DNA from: Pusillimonas sp035515275 | GTDB lineage: Bacteria > Pseudomonadota > Gammaproteobacteria > Burkholderiales > Burkholderiaceae_B | Assembly (NCBI RefSeq): GCF_035515275.1 | Contig: NZ_DATJBQ010000052.1 | Location: forward strand, 1 to 42,336 | Direction of reading: 5' to 3' | DNA: 42,336 nt | Shown here: positions 38,766-42,336 of the stretch, piece after piece | Numbering within the stretch: the first letter of the stretch is position 1 | Layout: the number at the start of each line of letters is the position of its first letter | Translations under genes and position numbers: made by a program | The notes under the pieces: generated by a model | Seen by the model: only the letters and a program-made list of their open reading frames with translations | Told to the model about the DNA's origin: nothing | The model's database searches: none

Positions 38766-40708
38766 ACGCCGCTCTTTCTAGGCCCGCGCCCCAGGGGCGC
38801 CATACCAATCGCCCCTTGGGCAGTTTCATTAGTTTGCTGGCCCTGGCGCTGGCAATGCTGGCCGCCTGTTTTTCGGTCGATTGGGACTGGACAGCGCTTA
38901 CCGATGCGCAAAGCAGGGCGCAAGCGGCCTCGCGCATAGGCGCTTGGCTGACGGCATTTTTGTCGCCTGACCTTTCGCGCGAGTTTTTGCTTCATTCATG
39001 GGATCTGACACTGCAGACTTTGTCGGCAGCGGTGCTGGGCACCACGATCGCAATTGTGCTGGCCTGGCCGTTGGCCATGGGAGCCAGCCGGGCGGTGTGC
39101 GTGGGTGAAGAGCGCGGCCGTGTCTTGAAAGGCGCCTGGCGGCATTTCCCGTTGCGCTCGCCCTGGGCCCTGCTGTGCGCGTGCTGCCGTCTGGTACAGG
39201 ACATTTTGCGGGCAGTGCCCGATTTTGTGTGGGCCATTATTTTGGTAGCCATGATAGGGCTTGGTCCACTGACCGGCGCGCTGGCTTTGGCCTTGAACAT
39301 CACGGGCATACTGGCCAAGGTATACAGCGAGCTCTGGGACAGTGTGGACGAGTCCCGCTATGCCCAGGTGGCCAGTTTGGGCGGTGGCCGGGTGGCTACC
39401 TTTTTCTATGGCATCCGTCCGCTGGCCTCGCGCAATGTGCTGTCGTTTACCTTGATGCGCGCCGAGTGCGCCATCCGCAATGCGGCGGTCATTGGTGCCG
39501 TGGGCGGCGGTGGCCTGGGGGCTGAAGTCTGGTATCAGATTCGTTTTGGGGCCTGGGATAAAGTGGGCACCCTAATTATTTTTACCTTGCTGCTTACCCT
39601 GACCGCTGATCTGGCCAGTAATTATGTGCGCAATATGCTGCGTGGCGACGCAACCCGGGCGTCGGCCGGCGAGCCGCAGATTTCTCATGATAAAGCCGTT
39701 GCGTCGCGTCCGCCCAGGCGTCCCTGGTATGCCGTGGGCTTTGTGGTGGTCGTGCTGATTTGGTCGTTGTGGTTCATGGGTTGGGGCAACCGCGCCGGAG
39801 AAAACGGCGTGCCGCGCAACCACCTGGCGCCCGCCGCCGAATTGTTAACCAGCCAGGCTTGGGGCAACTTGCGTTTCTTCCAGCGCTTGCTGTCCCCCGA
39901 GCTTGATTTGCCGGCCATAGGCCTGGGCTCGCCGGAAAAGATTGCAGCGCGACGCGTCCAAGGCAAGGTGGTGGAACCCTTCGCGCAGTACGGTCCCGAA
40001 AGTTTTTGGCGGCCGGCTGCCTGGTCGGCCTGGCACGATGAATTGCGCAAATGGTTTGTCTGGCGTGTGGTGGAGTCTGCCGCGGTGCCCCTGGCCATTG
40101 CCGTGGTGGGCACGGTGCTGGGGGTGGCGGCAGCGATATGGCTGACTTACTCGCATTCGGCCACGTTTCAGTTACTGTCTGATCGCTTCAACGGCGAAAC
40201 CGCCTCTCGCACAACACGCGCCTGGCGTACGCTGCAGCTGGTTACAAGCAGGGCGACGGCCATGGTGGCGCGTGGCGTACCCGAAGTAACCTGGGCGTTT
40301 CTGTTCATTGCATTCTTTGGGCCGGGCCTGGTGGCCGGAATGCTGGCCATTGCCGTGCATACCGTGGGGGTGCTTACGCGCGTGTTTGGCGAGGCGGTCG
40401 ATAACCAGCCCTTGCGGCGGTTTGAGCCCACGTGCGGGGCTTCGCGCCGCACGACGTACGCCATGGTGGCCGTGCCCCTGGCCTGGCGCGACTGGATGAC
40501 TTATTCGTTCTTTCAGTTTGAAAGTAATGTACGGGCGGCCGTGGTGCTGGGCCTGATCGGCGTCGGTGGCCTGGGTTTCCAGTTCAGCTTTAATTTTGAG
40601 TGGTTCCGTTTCGAACGTGCCGGAACCTACCTGATCATGATGATTCTACTGACGATCTTGATCGACCGAAGCGCTCGCCTGTTGAATTTGTCGCAGGTCG
40701 GTCGTTAA
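38762..40708 (+). CDS. fused double PhnE-type ABC transporter permease
   Basis: This 648-residue inner-membrane protein is about twice the usual PhnE length (near 260-280) and holds two complete permease units. Unit 1 spans about 1-290, with the cytoplasmic coupling (EAA-type) loop ESRYAQVASLGGGRVATFF; unit 2 spans about 325-648, with FEPTCGASRRTTYAMVAVPL. Both have the PhnE-like sequence AVIGAVGGGGLGAEVWYQIRF or VVLGLIGVGGLGFQFSFNFEWF after the loop. They are joined by a linker around residues 290-325 rich in Arg and Pro. A fused chain would replace the permease dimer and fix the order of the two halves. Confidence 0.88.
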   Translation: MNAALSRPAPQGRHTNRPLGSFISLLALALAMLAACFSVDWDWTALTDAQSRAQAASRIGAWLTAFLSPDLSREFLLHSWDLTLQTLSAAVLGTTIAIVLAWPLAMGASRAVCVGEERGRVLKGAWRHFPLRSPWALLCACCRLVQDILRAVPDFVWAIILVAMIGLGPLTGALALALNITGILAKVYSELWDSVDESRYAQVASLGGGRVATFFYGIRPLASRNVLSFTLMRAECAIRNAAVIGAVGGGGLGAEVWYQIRFGAWDKVGTLIIFTLLLTLTADLASNYVRNMLRGDATRASAGEPQISHDKAVASRPPRRPWYAVGFVVVVLIWSLWFMGWGNRAGENGVPRNHLAPAAELLTSQAWGNLRFFQRLLSPELDLPAIGLGSPEKIAARRVQGKVVEPFAQYGPESFWRPAAWSAWHDELRKWFVWRVVESAAVPLAIAVVGTVLGVAAAIWLTYSHSATFQLLSDRFNGETASRTTRAWRTLQLVTSRATAMVARGVPEVTWAFLFIAFFGPGLVAGMLAIAVHTVGVLTRVFGEAVDNQPLRRFEPTCGASRRTTYAMVAVPLAWRDWMTYSFFQFESNVRAAVVLGLIGVGGLGFQFSFNFEWFRFERAGTYLIMMILLTILIDRSARLLNLSQVGR

Positions 40709-40771
40709 GCAAGAACCTGCCGACGGAGGGTGGGCAATGTTTCCGCGGCCTGATGATGCAGGCGCAAGGGG

Positions 40772-42336
40772 TCAGCGCCTTTTGGCCGGCTCAGGTGCGG
40801 CCGGCGTAGGTGCGGCCGGCGCAGGCGCCTTGGTTTCGCCGCTCACCTTCTTCATCAGGGGCGCACACTCGTTACTGTCGTCCGTGCCCAGATTCAACAA
40901 GGGAATCAAGGCAGCCAGCGGTGTGGCAATGACACCCAGGGCCACCGCCGCGCCTGCGCGGGCGGCGATGGGGCCTTCATGCACCCCTACATCGGGGTCT
41001 TTGAAGGTGCCGCGCACGTACAACGGCGTACGCAACGTGAAAATGCGCAAAGATTTGTTCTCGGGGTCGATGTTCAGGTCAAGCTTCTCGCTTGCAAGGT
41101 TTATGTTGCCGGTAATGTCGATCGTGGCGTCTTCGGTGTCGAGTTTGAACGCTTTGGTGTGCATCAGTCCGTTCTTGACATCAAAATCAGCCGCCAGGCA
41201 GTTCAGTACGATTTGCTCGTCACCGAACAGCTTGACGATGATCATGTCGGCGATGTTCAGGCCTGCCGCTTCCAGAAGAAAGTGGCTGATTGTTCCCTTG
41301 GTGACCACGGCCTTGAGTTCGCCGCTGGAGCTTCCCAGGAGCTGAGAGAACGATTCGCCGCGGCTCGATAACGATGCTTCGGCGTTCACCGTGCCCAGGC
41401 TGGCCCGCATTGATTCGGCGCCGCGTAAAAGTTTGCGAAGCTGTAATGCCCGGGCGGTTGCTTCCAGACGAGCTTGCAGGGGCGCTTCTCTTCCGTTCAG
41501 TTCAATGTTTGTGCGCAGCGTACCTCCGGCCACGCCGAAACTCAATGGCTTGAGCGTGAGCAGCTTGTTGTCGAGTCTGACATGAGTTTCCACGTTGTCC
41601 AGGGGCAGGTTTTCGCTGCGCACGATCTGCTTGCCTTTGAAGCGTATGTCGGCATCCATGCGGCCCCAACTGGAGGTGTTGATCTTGTCTACCGGAATCG
41701 CTTTGTTTGCCGGTTGCTTCGGGGCTTCTCCCTTGGCCTCTTCGCGCTTATCCACGCCTACCAGCGGCCCCAGATCCTTAAAACGCAGCAGCTGTGACTG
41801 CACCGACCCGGTCAGGAATGGGCGCGGCTCCCTGACGTGGTAATCGAGCGTCCCGCTAAGATCGCTTGAGCCGACCTTGCCGCTGAAGTCTTGGTAGCGC
41901 CATACGTTCTGATCATCGGCCAAATGTCCGTTAAGATGGCCCTTGGTGTGGTAGGGGGGGGTGTTGGGCAGGGCGACGCCAAAAAGGGGGTTGAGGTCGG
42001 CCAGGGTGGCGCCTTTTAGCTCCAGCTGTATGTCAACCGCAGCCAGTTGGGTCGGTCGCACCACGGTTCCTTCCAGCTGTAAGCTTGTGTCGCCGAGTTT
42101 CAGGTTGGCCTGAAGAGGAAATGGCTGATCGACGTCGGGGCTGTCTTGTTGCAAAGACAGCAGCCCTCCGGCCTTGCCGGTACCCGAAATGGCCCCCTCG
42201 TTGTAGTGTCCCTCAGCTTTCCATGCCACGCTGTAACCTTGTTCTTGGTCGTGCGCCAGTGAGTCGAGCGTGGCGCGCACATCAAGTTGCAGCGAGGGGT
42301 CGCGAATGCGCAGGTTCACGTTCTGCATGCCCAGCC
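40772..42336 (-). CDS. AsmA-family protein, 3' part
   Basis: This is the C-terminal 521 residues of an AsmA-like envelope protein; the N-terminus lies beyond the window. The repeating beta-strand pattern (for example LPLDNVETHVRLDNKLLTLK and ITGNINLASEKLDLNID) is that of the long beta-groove proteins thought to carry phospholipids between membranes. The conserved AsmA C-terminal block is present: LGSSSGELKAVVTKGTISHF, then IVLNCLAADFDVKNGLM, then LRTPLYVRGTFKDPDVGV. The tail is Ala/Pro-rich (APAPAAPTPAAPEPAKRR). It converges on the transporter operon, with 63 bases between the stops and no clear terminator. Confidence 0.9.
   Translation of the reverse strand, partial: LGMQNVNLRIRDPSLQLDVRATLDSLAHDQEQGYSVAWKAEGHYNEGAISGTGKAGGLLSLQQDSPDVDQPFPLQANLKLGDTSLQLEGTVVRPTQLAAVDIQLELKGATLADLNPLFGVALPNTPPYHTKGHLNGHLADDQNVWRYQDFSGKVGSSDLSGTLDYHVREPRPFLTGSVQSQLLRFKDLGPLVGVDKREEAKGEAPKQPANKAIPVDKINTSSWGRMDADIRFKGKQIVRSENLPLDNVETHVRLDNKLLTLKPLSFGVAGGTLRTNIELNGREAPLQARLEATARALQLRKLLRGAESMRASLGTVNAEASLSSRGESFSQLLGSSSGELKAVVTKGTISHFLLEAAGLNIADMIIVKLFGDEQIVLNCLAADFDVKNGLMHTKAFKLDTEDATIDITGNINLASEKLDLNIDPENKSLRIFTLRTPLYVRGTFKDPDVGVHEGPIAARAGAAVALGVIATPLAALIPLLNLGTDDSNECAPLMKKVSGETKAPAPAAPTPAAPEPAKRR

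Noticed and set aside
1..42336. CRISPR arrays and toxin-antitoxin or restriction systems
   Set aside because: No regularly spaced repeats, cas-like proteins or recognisable toxin-antitoxin pairs were seen on either strand.

Overview
The window looks like a chromosomal segment of a betaproteobacterium of the order Burkholderiales, most likely family Alcaligenaceae (relatives of Bordetella, Achromobacter and Pusillimonas). The main grounds are gene order recalled from that family: TPR protein - cyclophilin - lpxH on one strand, facing cysS - 3-methyladenine glycosylase - accA - tilS - lysC - tRNA-Ser, with trmJ divergent from suhB. Codon use is GC-rich, and many genes are joined by ATGA overlaps. 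No database was searched, so the family is an inference.

Region 1 (1-11850) is catabolic. It holds the end of a branched-chain/amide-type (HAAT family) ABC transporter operon (livH', livM, livG, livF), followed by an amidase-signature hydrolase and a PobR-like AraC regulator. Next come a MarR regulator and vanillate O-demethylase (vanA, vanB), then a second complete HAAT operon (livHMGF) with no substrate-binding protein, closed by a strong terminator. A perfect 16-bp palindrome just upstream of vanA is the obvious candidate operator for the MarR protein. The simplest reading is uptake and turnover of plant-derived aromatic acids and amides.

Region 2 (11855-28244) is mostly housekeeping: a membrane HAMP-GAF-GGDEF-EAL signalling protein, an MscS channel, trmJ, suhB, a TerC-CBS membrane protein, uppP, lpxH, a secreted cyclophilin with a possible second internal start, a TPR lipoprotein-like or secreted protein, cysS, a DNA glycosylase, accA, tilS, lysC and tRNA-Ser(GCT).

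Region 3 (28223-30211) is the most unusual part. A decayed integrative element of about 2 kb sits in the 3' end of the tRNA-Ser gene. A 22-bp copy of the tRNA end (one mismatch) marks its far border, and paired arm-type repeats with identical 18-bp offset lie just inside both borders. Inside are an integrase start cut short, scraps of an ISL3-type and an IS5-type transposase, and one intact gene for a secreted, cysteine-rich protein of unknown function. The original tRNA terminator appears to lie beyond the far border.

Region 4 (30332-42336) has a PAS-PAS-GGDEF-EAL protein, a Mig-14-like protein, an FMN-dependent alpha-hydroxy-acid dehydrogenase, an unusual phosphoribosyltransferase-HAD fusion, tRNA-Arg(ACG), an FkbM methyltransferase, and a PhnD/PhnC/PhnE-type ABC transporter whose permease is two PhnE units fused in one chain. 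It ends with the 3' part of an AsmA-family gene that runs off the window.
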